From assembly GCA_963751355.1 (NCBI GenBank), contig CAVVVS010000041.1:1-64000 (forward strand): a DNA stretch of 64,000 nucleotides, given 5' to 3'. Each line of letters starts with the position of its first letter. Within the stretch, counting starts at the first letter, position 1. Of the stretch, positions 56,433-64,000 are shown in pieces. A program made the translations under genes and the position numbers. This DNA comes from CAVVVS01 sp963751355. GTDB lineage: Bacteria > Bacteroidota > Ignavibacteria > Ignavibacteriales > Ignavibacteriaceae. The notes below the pieces were generated by a model that saw only the letters and a list, made by a program, of their open reading frames with translations, was not told the origin of the DNA and did no database searches.

Positions 56433-58553
56433 CTATTCATTCAGCCAATTCTCTTTTGATTCTAATTTGCTCATATCATATTTTTTTGCAGTAATTTTCA
56501 CAGATTGTTCATATAATTTATTTAAGTCTGGCAACTTCAATTTAGAACCTTTACGTAGGAAAACCGGAGTTTGATATGCAGGTGCATTTACTTCAATATA
56601 CTGACCTCCTTTATACTCTTTTTTGTTCCAAAGATCAATCCAAGTTTCACCAGCAGGCAGATAAACCGATTGCTTTGTTTTTCCCTCTTGCCAAATAATA
56701 GAGACTAACAGGTCGTCTCCAAATTTATAAGTTGTCCAATCTTTCCAACTCTGTTCTTGATCGGGATATTCAACAAACAAAGGTCTGACAATGGGCATTC
56801 CGGTTTTGCTGGCTACTTCTGCAAAGTGATGAATATAATCAACAAGACTCATTCTTAATTTGGCATAAAACCTCCAAACTGCCAGCAGCTCATGATCAAA
56901 TGAAGGCTTATAATTCATATCCCAAAACACTGTATTGTTTGTGGGTCCAACTTCCATTATTGGAGAAAAGCATTCAAAACCAAGCCAGCGTTTAGTAACC
57001 TCGCGATTAATATTTTTCGGATAACCTCCGCAATCCGATGTCCAAACCGGATATCCCATAACTGCACATCTCTGCATGCCGATAACCACTGAACGAAGCC
57101 CTTCCGGTGGATTTCCTGTATCACCTGCCCACAGACCACCGTATTTTGCACTACCTGTATATTGTGCTCTAGGGAACAACATAAAATCATTGCCCAAAAT
57201 AGGTTTTATCGCATTGTAAGTTGCTTTTACATATTGACGTGGATAGTCATTGTAATTTTCCCGATAGCTGGTTCCAATAGATGTTTTTAATTGCAGTGAA
57301 TCCAAAAGTTTTTCTCCATCTGCACGGTCAAGTTTAAAACCTTTTACCCCCATTTTTGCAAGTTTAGCAGGACCGTTTTCTCCCCACCACTTAACTGCGC
57401 TTTTATTAGTGAAATCTATTAATACCTGCCTTGCGTTTTCCCTTCGTCTGCTCACCAAATTATAATTGTGTGATTCCGCATAATCAGCCATTTTACCCAT
57501 AACGAAAGGAGCTATCCAAAGCATCGTATTAATTCGTTTTGAATCCAACCATTTTATCATATTTTCAAAATTCGGTAATCGATTATAATCAATCTTATAA
57601 TCGTCGAATCCACTAATTCCAGGCCCCCAAGGTCTATCAATCCAATAAGCTGTACAAGGAATGTCGTATGCATGCATTAAAAGAATTTCTTCAACAACCT
57701 CAGAATTATATGGAGCATGCACAATACTACCATCATAGTATTTCTTATTATTTACATGTTCATCACGCCAACGCCACGGTCCAAAAGCCCACTTGGGTGG
57801 GACATAAGATGGTCCTGTTTCTAATGCATGATGTTTAATTAGTTCTGCAGGTCCCTTATCCAACATTAAAGAAAATGATAATTCAGGTCCTTCAAATGAA
57901 ATTTGAACCAAATCTTTTTGCTCCTTACAAAAATCTATTACTCCGGGCCAGGTACCATGAACATAGATTGCATAATTACCGGATGAAATGTAAAATGGAG
58001 CATAAGCTGAAACAGTTGACTTTAATTTAACATCAACTTTTTGACCTCGAAGATTTAGAGCTGCGGTAATTCCTTTTTCCCACGATTTATATTGAGTACC
58101 ATCAACAACCCGCTCAAATATACCGGTAAAATACTCATCGGGATTTACTTTTGTATTTACTAGCCAGGCTGAAGGTTTTAATTGTGTGCCTTCAAGTCTG
58201 AATTTAAAATCTAAATCATCATCCTTCTTTTCTGTTTCCAATACTACTGACATATTGCCATTCTGCCATTTATATGATGATTTATTTGTTGATAGTTGTG
58301 TTATTTGAGGTTGTCCTTTAACCCAATTAATTTTTCCGTTAAGAATAAATCCTATTCCGCCCAACGTATCACTTGGTGCAATTAAGATATTATTTCCATA
58401 AGGATTATGAATTTGAATAGATGCAAAAGAATTATCTCCTCTATTCAAAATTTTAGAATTATCGGGCTGATTGCATGAATTTAATCCAAAAATTATAAGA
58501 CATGAAAAAAATGCTTGTCTTAATACACTGTAAAAATGGGTCATATTTCTCAT
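56433..58553 (-). CDS. GH31 alpha-glycosidase, lipoprotein
   Basis: A 706-residue enzyme from the ATG at 58553, which has GGAG upstream and begins a lipoprotein signal, VLRQAFFSCLIIFGLNSCNQ, with a lipobox LNSC. A longer frame to 58634 is not supported. Family 31 features are ACTAYWIDRPW-type CTAYWIDRPWGPG, GFKLDRADGEK with the nucleophile Asp and LWAGDTGNPPEGL with the acid/base Asp, followed by VWTSDCGGY. It likely sits on the outer or inner membrane. With RhaA and GH28 neighbours it probably trims rhamnogalacturonan side chains; the linkage is unknown. Confidence 0.87.
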   Translation of the reverse strand: MRNMTHFYSVLRQAFFSCLIIFGLNSCNQPDNSKILNRGDNSFASIQIHNPYGNNILIAPSDTLGGIGFILNGKINWVKGQPQITQLSTNKSSYKWQNGNMSVVLETEKKDDDLDFKFRLEGTQLKPSAWLVNTKVNPDEYFTGIFERVVDGTQYKSWEKGITAALNLRGQKVDVKLKSTVSAYAPFYISSGNYAIYVHGTWPGVIDFCKEQKDLVQISFEGPELSFSLMLDKGPAELIKHHALETGPSYVPPKWAFGPWRWRDEHVNNKKYYDGSIVHAPYNSEVVEEILLMHAYDIPCTAYWIDRPWGPGISGFDDYKIDYNRLPNFENMIKWLDSKRINTMLWIAPFVMGKMADYAESHNYNLVSRRRENARQVLIDFTNKSAVKWWGENGPAKLAKMGVKGFKLDRADGEKLLDSLQLKTSIGTSYRENYNDYPRQYVKATYNAIKPILGNDFMLFPRAQYTGSAKYGGLWAGDTGNPPEGLRSVVIGMQRCAVMGYPVWTSDCGGYPKNINREVTKRWLGFECFSPIMEVGPTNNTVFWDMNYKPSFDHELLAVWRFYAKLRMSLVDYIHHFAEVASKTGMPIVRPLFVEYPDQEQSWKDWTTYKFGDDLLVSIIWQEGKTKQSVYLPAGETWIDLWNKKEYKGGQYIEVNAPAYQTPVFLRKGSKLKLPDLNKLYEQSVKITAKKYDMSKLESKENWLNE

Positions 58554-58727
58554 TGTTATTAAATCTCCATTAACAATTTCGATTATACGTGTTAAGTTTT
58601 TTATATTGATAAATTTCAGCATCAAATTCTTCAACTTTGCAAAAAGTTGTATAACCTAACAATTCTAAGTTGTTTTTTAGCAAGACAGCATGTACCTATT
58701 ATTTAAAAAGCAAGTCAAATAAAGTAT

Positions 58728-60083
58728 TCAGAATTCTTCAATAACCGGTCTACCTTCCAGCCATGCTATCATATTTATTACAAGATAATTCCAATTTTGG
58801 AATCCTTTATTTAATATCGGCTCGCCGGTATCGGGTTCATAATATTCATGAAGAGCGCCATTTTCTTCAAAATCTTTTCCAAAAAGTTTTATTGTTTTCT
58901 CTGCCAATGTTTTAGCTTCTTTATTATAGCCGTATTTCAAAAGACCTTCAAAAACCATATAATTCGAAATTCCCCAGATCGGGCCTCTCCAATTAGAAGG
59001 ATTGGCGCTTGCCTGCACATTGTACATCTTTTCCATTTTTGAAAGTGTCCGTACTCCGTATGGCGAGTTAAAGGTTTTCGGATTTAGATAATGTTCTTTT
59101 ACCATTCGCTCTGCTTGTTCCGGTGTTGCAATACATGCCCACATTGCCATAAATCCTGACCACACTTCAATTCTTTGAATCAAACAATCGTAATCACGCG
59201 GGTAGCCGGCATGAATAATAAATACCTTCCCTAAAGAACTATCGGGTTTGTTGGTCACGGGATGTAAATTAAGATCAACGCTGTAGAAAAATCCGTCGCG
59301 TTCATCCCAACAATTTTTTTGGATTGCTGTTTTTAGTTCTTCAGCTGCTGCCGAATATTCTTTTCCGATCTCCGGAAGATTTAACCTGCCAGCAAGATAA
59401 ACCATTGCCTTGAGTTCTTTGTACATCAAACAATTGAGGTATATCGAACCTGAACTTTTCGGAGGTCTGAAAAATGTACACGGATCATTATCTACACCTA
59501 TTGCAACATCTGTCTGCCAATAATAAAGTCCCGTAGCTTTATTTCTGTAATGAGCTCTGTAATTATTAACAAATGCCTGCAGGTTATAAAAACTTTCCCG
59601 CAGCCATTCAGCATTCCCGCCGTTAAGTTTTGTTATAAATGCCGCGTGCTGAGCCAATACTGGTTTATGCATGTTGACATTGTAAATGTCCTTGGGTCTA
59701 ATTTTTTGCGGATCGGTATCCTCCCAAATTACGATAGGGATATAACCATCCCAATTGCCGTAATGTAAAAAGTTAAGAACGCATCCTTGCTCGTATGGCA
59801 AGGCTTCCTTTTTATCTTTTTCTGTACCGACGTCGGATAATATTTGTCCCAAAGCAACATTACTCAGCCACGAATCCCAGTCCCATAAAACATTATCATA
59901 TTGATTGCTGCCCGGTGTTAGAAAAGGGTAAACTAATGCGCCTGCCGCTTTTCTGTACATTCCTTTATAGTCTTTATATACGTGTGATTTTATTACCGAA
60001 ATATAATGCGAAGTAGGATCTATTTGCTGACTGTAAATATTTGTATAAAGAAACAAGGAAACGAATAGTATTAATAATTTCAT
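58728..60083 (-). CDS. Exported GH63/GH37-like (alpha/alpha)6 glycosidase
   Basis: A 451-residue secreted protein with a signal peptide. Six-hairpin motifs include NVLWDWDSWLSNVALGQ, GVDNDPCTFFRPPKSSG, PSNWRGPIWGISNYMVFEGLLKYGY and HEYYEPDTGEPI near the end, as in MGH1-like (GH63) and trehalase-related proteins. The two acidic residues of the active site are probably the Asp in WDWDSW/VDNDP and the Glu in the EYYEP segment. The start ATG at 60083 overlaps the GH28 stop (TGATG), so the two are translationally coupled. Substrate is not known. Confidence 0.8.
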   Translation of the reverse strand: MKLLILFVSLFLYTNIYSQQIDPTSHYISVIKSHVYKDYKGMYRKAAGALVYPFLTPGSNQYDNVLWDWDSWLSNVALGQILSDVGTEKDKKEALPYEQGCVLNFLHYGNWDGYIPIVIWEDTDPQKIRPKDIYNVNMHKPVLAQHAAFITKLNGGNAEWLRESFYNLQAFVNNYRAHYRNKATGLYYWQTDVAIGVDNDPCTFFRPPKSSGSIYLNCLMYKELKAMVYLAGRLNLPEIGKEYSAAAEELKTAIQKNCWDERDGFFYSVDLNLHPVTNKPDSSLGKVFIIHAGYPRDYDCLIQRIEVWSGFMAMWACIATPEQAERMVKEHYLNPKTFNSPYGVRTLSKMEKMYNVQASANPSNWRGPIWGISNYMVFEGLLKYGYNKEAKTLAEKTIKLFGKDFEENGALHEYYEPDTGEPILNKGFQNWNYLVINMIAWLEGRPVIEEF

Positions 60084-61777
60084 CACTTAACCTTTAATAT
60101 ATTTTTCTCAACATTATCTCCAAACTGAATTTTATCTTCGGAAGATAATCCGGTTCCTTGAATTTCAATATTATTAGTTTTACTTCCGTTTAATTTCATA
60201 AAGAGCGGTAGATTTTTCTTGTAATAAATTTTGCTGAGTAAAACATTCTTCGATTGATTAATATTAAAAACCGGGCTCCCGGATGTATATATTTTGGCAT
60301 TATTAATCTTTACTCCGTCAACATCAAACATGGAAATTCCTTTTTCAGCAGTCATAACCAAATCTTTCAACTCAATATTTTGCAGAGGCATTTCCGGTAA
60401 TCCCTGCAAGACCACTGCATCTTTAGCGCCAGTACAGTAAATATTATCCAGATAAAAATTCCTAAAACGCGGAGTAGTTTCATCTGCAACAATTTCTTTT
60501 TGATTTTTCGAATGTTCTTCTGCAGATTCTTCTTCTGTAAGAGCTTTCCCTCCGTAATAAAGATTAAAGTTTACCGCAGAAGTGGCAATGTCTTTCATAT
60601 ATATATTACTAATAAAAATATTTTCAACTACTCCGCCTCTGCCACGCGTACTTTTAAATCTTAATCCAACATCCGTACCTATAAAATTGCAGTTATTAAC
60701 TTTAATATTTTTTACACCACCCGACATTTCACTGCCTATCGTAAATCCGCCGTGACCATGATAAACCACACAACCGGTTATTATTAAATTTTCAACCGGA
60801 ATACCTCTCTTTCTGCCAAATTCATTTTTGCCCGATTTGACACAGATAGCGTCATCACCTACATCAAAACTGCTATTGTATAAAATAACATTCTTGCACG
60901 ATTCTATATCAATACCGTCCCCATTTTGTGCATACCAGGGATTGCGAACATTTATATTGCGTATAATTAAATTATTGCACATTAAAGGGTGGATATTCCA
61001 TGCAGGCGAATTCTGAAAAGTAACTCCGTCAAGCAGAACATTTTTACAGCTAACAAGACTAATCATAACAGGCCTCAAAAAATCGCGGACTGTCATATAA
61101 TCTTCTTTAGTAAGTTTATCTTTTCGGCTTAATCTTTCCAATTCAGAAGCCCCGTTCATAGCTTGCTCCGAAGGCCACCAGGTATTACCACTTTTGTCAA
61201 CAACTCCCCCTGAAGAAACTAGCTCATGCCATTTGGAAGCGGTTAACTTAGATCTTTTCACAGGCCGCCACGCCCCTCCGGCTCCGTCAATCACACCTTC
61301 ACCGGTAATTGCAATATTCTGAAGATTGAGACCATAAATAGGAGAAATGCATCTATACTGTTTCCCGCCTTCGTATGTAGTTTTTATTAAAGGATAATCA
61401 TCAAAATCCTTTGTGAACTGTAAAAGTGCACCCCTTTTAAGGTGTAAATTAATGTTGCTTTTTAATATGATAGGACCCGTAAGCCATATTCCGGCAGGGA
61501 CAATAATTGTTCCTCCCCCGGAATTAAAACAAGAATCTATAACCTCCTTGAATATTTCTGTATTGTTGGTTATGCCATCCCCGACAGCGCCATAATTAAT
61601 TATATTGAATTTATTTTCAGGAAATGAAGGTACAGATAATTCCGGAAAACTGAATGGAAGGTTACGGCTGTACTTTTTAATCTCATTTTTAATTTGCCCT
61701 GCTTGTGCAAACAAGTGAGAAACATTTAATACAAAGATGAGAGTGATAAGGACGAAAACAAAGACTTTTTTATTCAT
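60083..61777 (-). CDS. GH28-family glycosidase, rhamnose operon (exported)
   Basis: A 564-residue GH28 enzyme with a signal peptide (cleaved after LFAQA). Motifs are QNGDGIDIESC (about 282), DVGDDAICVKSG (about 304), GHGGFTIGSEMSG (about 339) and GLRFKSTRGRGG (about 371). It resembles the 18184 protein in length and motif wording, and less the 15979 protein. Location between rhaA and other rhamnose genes suggests attack on rhamnogalacturonan I rather than on plain homogalacturonan. Confidence 0.9.
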   Translation of the reverse strand: MNKKVFVFVLITLIFVLNVSHLFAQAGQIKNEIKKYSRNLPFSFPELSVPSFPENKFNIINYGAVGDGITNNTEIFKEVIDSCFNSGGGTIIVPAGIWLTGPIILKSNINLHLKRGALLQFTKDFDDYPLIKTTYEGGKQYRCISPIYGLNLQNIAITGEGVIDGAGGAWRPVKRSKLTASKWHELVSSGGVVDKSGNTWWPSEQAMNGASELERLSRKDKLTKEDYMTVRDFLRPVMISLVSCKNVLLDGVTFQNSPAWNIHPLMCNNLIIRNINVRNPWYAQNGDGIDIESCKNVILYNSSFDVGDDAICVKSGKNEFGRKRGIPVENLIITGCVVYHGHGGFTIGSEMSGGVKNIKVNNCNFIGTDVGLRFKSTRGRGGVVENIFISNIYMKDIATSAVNFNLYYGGKALTEEESAEEHSKNQKEIVADETTPRFRNFYLDNIYCTGAKDAVVLQGLPEMPLQNIELKDLVMTAEKGISMFDVDGVKINNAKIYTSGSPVFNINQSKNVLLSKIYYKKNLPLFMKLNGSKTNNIEIQGTGLSSEDKIQFGDNVEKNILKVK

Positions 61778-61860
61778 AATAATATTCTTATTAGATTACT
61801 AAATCTATATTGCAGAAATCAGTGTTTATTAGACTGTATTTAATTACTTCACCCCAATTA

Positions 61861-63132
61861 TCAAGAACGGGCATTCAAAGCGGTTTCCTCATATTCCTGA
61901 ATTACTTCAATATAATCTTCACCAACGGGGACATTATTTATCATACAATAATAATCATAAACAGCGCCTAAGGGTTTTGTCTTCATAATTTCAAGAAGAG
62001 CCAGTCTCTCAAAATAATTTCCGGCTTCTTCATACTCCTTGAGTTTATGTATAGGTTCAAGCAATGCAGATAGAAACGCTAACTGTGCAGCCCTCGTACC
62101 TATTACATAAGCACCGATTCTATTTATACTGCCGTCAAAAAAATCCAAACCGATATTTACACGTTCCAAAACATTCGCACGAATTATTTCCTTTGCTATC
62201 AATTGAATCTCGTCATTAAAGATTACAACATGATCGCTATCCCATCTAACAGCACGGCTTATATGAAGAAGCAATTCATCAACAAATTGCAGCACAGAAG
62301 AAATTTTATCTCCTATTTGTTCTGTCGGATGGAAATGACCGGTATCTAAGCAAAGCAGCTTATTATTTTTAACTGCGTAGCCCATATAAAATTCATGTGA
62401 ACCGACTACCATAGATTCCGATCCGATACCGAATAATTTACTTTCAACAGAATCCTTTAGATACTGTTTAGGATACTCAACATCAAAAATTTCATCCAGG
62501 GATTTCTTTAATAACATACGATGTGTATTCCGGTCAACCGGAATATCTTTTGAACCGTCCGGTATCCATATATTATTTACGCATGGTGTACCTAGCTGTC
62601 TGCCCATCTCGGCAGCAATCTTTCTTGAGCGTTTAACGTGTTCGATCCAGAACTTGCGGTAATTTTCGTTTTTGCTGGAAAGTGTAAATCCGTCATTAGC
62701 GTAAGGGTGAGAAAAACATGTCGGATTAAAATCCAGCCCTATACCGAGTTTTTTAGCCCAGTCAATCCAGCTTTGAAAATGTTTGATTTCGATTTGATCG
62801 CGGTCAACTTTGTCGCCCTGAAAATCACCGTAAATAGCATGCAGATTAAGACGCTGCTTGCCGGGCAGCATACTCATAACTTTTTCGATATCGGCTCTTA
62901 CTTGTTGAATCGTATTAGCTTTCCCGTGGTAGTTTCCGGTAATTTGAATACCGCCTCCTTTTAATTCAGCATCCGGAGTTTCAAATCCTCCGACATCGTC
63001 TGCCTGCCAGCAGTGCAAACTTATTTTGACCTGATCTAATTTTTGCATAGCTGAATCCGTATCAATTCCTAAAGCAGCGTATTCTTTTTTAGCATACTGA
63101 TATGCTTCCTCAATGTTTTTTTTGTTTTTCAT
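61861..63132 (-). CDS. rhaA: L-rhamnose isomerase, copy 2
   Basis: A 423-residue paralogue of the 48592 gene with all the same motifs, for example KISLHCWQADDVGGFE, FNPTCFSHPYANDGFTLS and SESMVVGSHEFYMGYAV. I start at the ATG at 63132 to match copy 1; an ATG two codons upstream at 63138 is also possible. Differences are mostly conservative, so both should be active. It follows the GH78 gene and precedes GH28, at the promoter-proximal end of the operon. Confidence 0.94.
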   Translation of the reverse strand: MKNKKNIEEAYQYAKKEYAALGIDTDSAMQKLDQVKISLHCWQADDVGGFETPDAELKGGGIQITGNYHGKANTIQQVRADIEKVMSMLPGKQRLNLHAIYGDFQGDKVDRDQIEIKHFQSWIDWAKKLGIGLDFNPTCFSHPYANDGFTLSSKNENYRKFWIEHVKRSRKIAAEMGRQLGTPCVNNIWIPDGSKDIPVDRNTHRMLLKKSLDEIFDVEYPKQYLKDSVESKLFGIGSESMVVGSHEFYMGYAVKNNKLLCLDTGHFHPTEQIGDKISSVLQFVDELLLHISRAVRWDSDHVVIFNDEIQLIAKEIIRANVLERVNIGLDFFDGSINRIGAYVIGTRAAQLAFLSALLEPIHKLKEYEEAGNYFERLALLEIMKTKPLGAVYDYYCMINNVPVGEDYIEVIQEYEETALNARS

Positions 63133-63190
63133 AATCATAGCAATTTTTCGTTTTAACTTATTTTATTTCGTATTAATGATAGAAATTATT

Positions 63191-64000
63191 TTAATCTATG
63201 TTTTTGTACTTTACAGAATATTCGATACCCTTTTCAATCGACATTTCATAATTATTATTTCCAATCGGAATAATATTCTCTTGTTCACAAAACGGTTTTA
63301 TGCCGCTCTTAAATTTTAAAGTGCCTTTTCCAGAATCCGATTTTACTTTAATTAATTGTTGACTGCAGTTGACGGATATCTCTCCATGTGGAGTCGGGAC
63401 TTTTCCTTCCATCCATTCCAACCCGCCAAGCACGGGCTCAATGATATAAGTTTTGTACCCCGGGCTCGTAGGTTTAACTCCGAGATAATATTTGCCGAGT
63501 AAATAAATCGGACTTGCGCCCCAGGCATGGCAAAGACTCTTACCGAAAGGTCTGCCGTACATTGCGTATTGCTGCACACCGGTTTCATTCGGATCGTATT
63601 TTTCCCAGAAGGTAGTCGCACCGGCGTTTAGCATTCCGCCCCAATAATCTTTGATTTCTTTAGTTACTTTTTTCTGCTCGCCTAAAGCGCACAACGCTTC
63701 AAGTTCATAAAAACGCATATAGGGAGTTGTTATTTTTTGAACATTTTCATTAAGAAGAACATTATCTTTAACCGACAATATTTTTGCGCTGTCGAGGTAA
63801 CCGAATAAGACGGCAAACATATTTGGATAACGATTTACATTATCCGACTGAACGCCGTTAATCCTATTGTTGACAAAGCATCCTTTCTCGTTATTCCAAA
63901 AAGCCGGGATCAGTTTTGCATGAAGATCGTCCGCAATTTGTTTGTACTTTTTCTTTCCATCGGCATCGTTCAATATTTCCGCACATACGCACATGGTTTC
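63191..64000 (-). CDS. GH78 alpha-L-rhamnosidase, C-terminal part (cut by the window end)
   Basis: The frame runs to the window edge without its start. It contains the end of the (alpha/alpha)6 barrel (TPYMRFYELEALCALG, GATTFWEKYDPNETG, SLCHAWGASPIYLLGKYYLGV) and the C-terminal sandwich (PTSPGYKTYIIEPVLGGLEWMEGKVPTPHGEISV), both typical of family 78. It removes terminal rhamnose from rhamnogalacturonan, feeding the rha genes that follow in the same direction. The catalytic acids of the barrel centre lie outside the window. Confidence 0.87.
   Translation of the reverse strand, partial: ETMCVCAEILNDADGKKKYKQIADDLHAKLIPAFWNNEKGCFVNNRINGVQSDNVNRYPNMFAVLFGYLDSAKILSVKDNVLLNENVQKITTPYMRFYELEALCALGEQKKVTKEIKDYWGGMLNAGATTFWEKYDPNETGVQQYAMYGRPFGKSLCHAWGASPIYLLGKYYLGVKPTSPGYKTYIIEPVLGGLEWMEGKVPTPHGEISVNCSQQLIKVKSDSGKGTLKFKSGIKPFCEQENIIPIGNNNYEMSIEKGIEYSVKYKNID

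Noticed and set aside
58554..58634. Longer start for the GH31 gene
   Set aside because: Residues before the ATG at 58553 hide a good lipoprotein signal, and a GGAG site precedes the shorter start.
1..64000. CRISPR array
   Set aside because: No evenly spaced direct repeats with unique spacers were found; the repeats present are iterons, a 14-bp minisatellite, a palindrome and the paired upstream repeats.

Overview
The window is AT-rich and almost entirely coded on the minus strand. It looks like a chromosome segment from an Ignavibacteria-type member of the Bacteroidota/Chlorobi group. The clues are a type IX secretion sorting tail of the NYPNPFNPSTT kind on a pectate lyase, a TonB-receptor N-terminal domain in the style of that phylum, and many exported polysaccharide-degrading enzymes. 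This is inference from protein style; no rRNA or marker gene is present.

Layout. (1) 1-4930, plus strand: a small mobile element. It opens with the 3' half of a tRNA-Thr gene cut at the anticodon loop (attachment-site remnant) and carries a sigma70-like promoter, a DUF5659 protein, a large primase-helicase, an origin-like block of short repeats and hairpins, and four small overlapping unknown genes. (2) 4946-12872: a uronate operon in transcription order uxaE, fructuronate reductase (SDR), LarA-like nickel racemase, PFK-family phosphotransferase, HAD phosphatase, 6-phosphogluconate dehydrogenase. (3) 13109-26453: hexuronate MFS transporter and a pectin battery (PL9, two GH28, DUF1080, alpha/beta hydrolase, GH31, CE8, SGNH esterase, PL10). 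(4) 26588-32669: an esterase fragment beside an IS200/IS605-like element, then eda, a LacI-family regulator, kduD, kduI and uxaC. (5) 32723-41048: GH105, a stretch of decayed genes including a TonB/SusC stub, then GH43, CE8 and DUF4861 behind a LacI-type promoter-operator. (6) 41711-47918: an accessory island with an HExxH metallopeptidase and a membrane-anchored UvrD helicase containing a nuclease-like insert, both preceded by the same ~100-bp repeat, then an HTH protein, an integrase broken by a stop codon, and a 17-bp piece resembling the 3' end of tmRNA. (7) 48592-64000: a rhamnose operon (GH78, rhaA copy 2, GH28, GH63-like, GH31, rhaEW, rhaB, lutC, lutB-lutA fusion, rhaA copy 1).

How it works together. 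Exported lyases, hydrolases and esterases take apart homogalacturonan and rhamnogalacturonan I. GH105 releases unsaturated uronate, which KduI/KduD turn into 2-keto-3-deoxygluconate for Eda. Free galacturonate enters by the MFS carrier and passes UxaC, UxaE and the SDR to mannonate. No mannonate dehydratase or KDG kinase is visible. Mannonate and gluconate are C2 epimers, and a LarA-like enzyme and 6-phosphogluconate dehydrogenase share the operon, so I propose a mannonate -> gluconate -> 6-phosphogluconate -> ribulose-5-phosphate route. Rhamnose passes RhaA, RhaB and RhaEW to DHAP and L-lactate, and the Lut proteins oxidise the lactate to pyruvate.

Cautions. Four catabolic genes (PFK, MFS, alpha/beta hydrolase, eda) are each split by one single-base indel in or near a homopolymer. 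That pattern fits sequencing error at least as well as decay. The integrase, the TonB stub and the genes at 34.8-35.5 kb look truly decayed.
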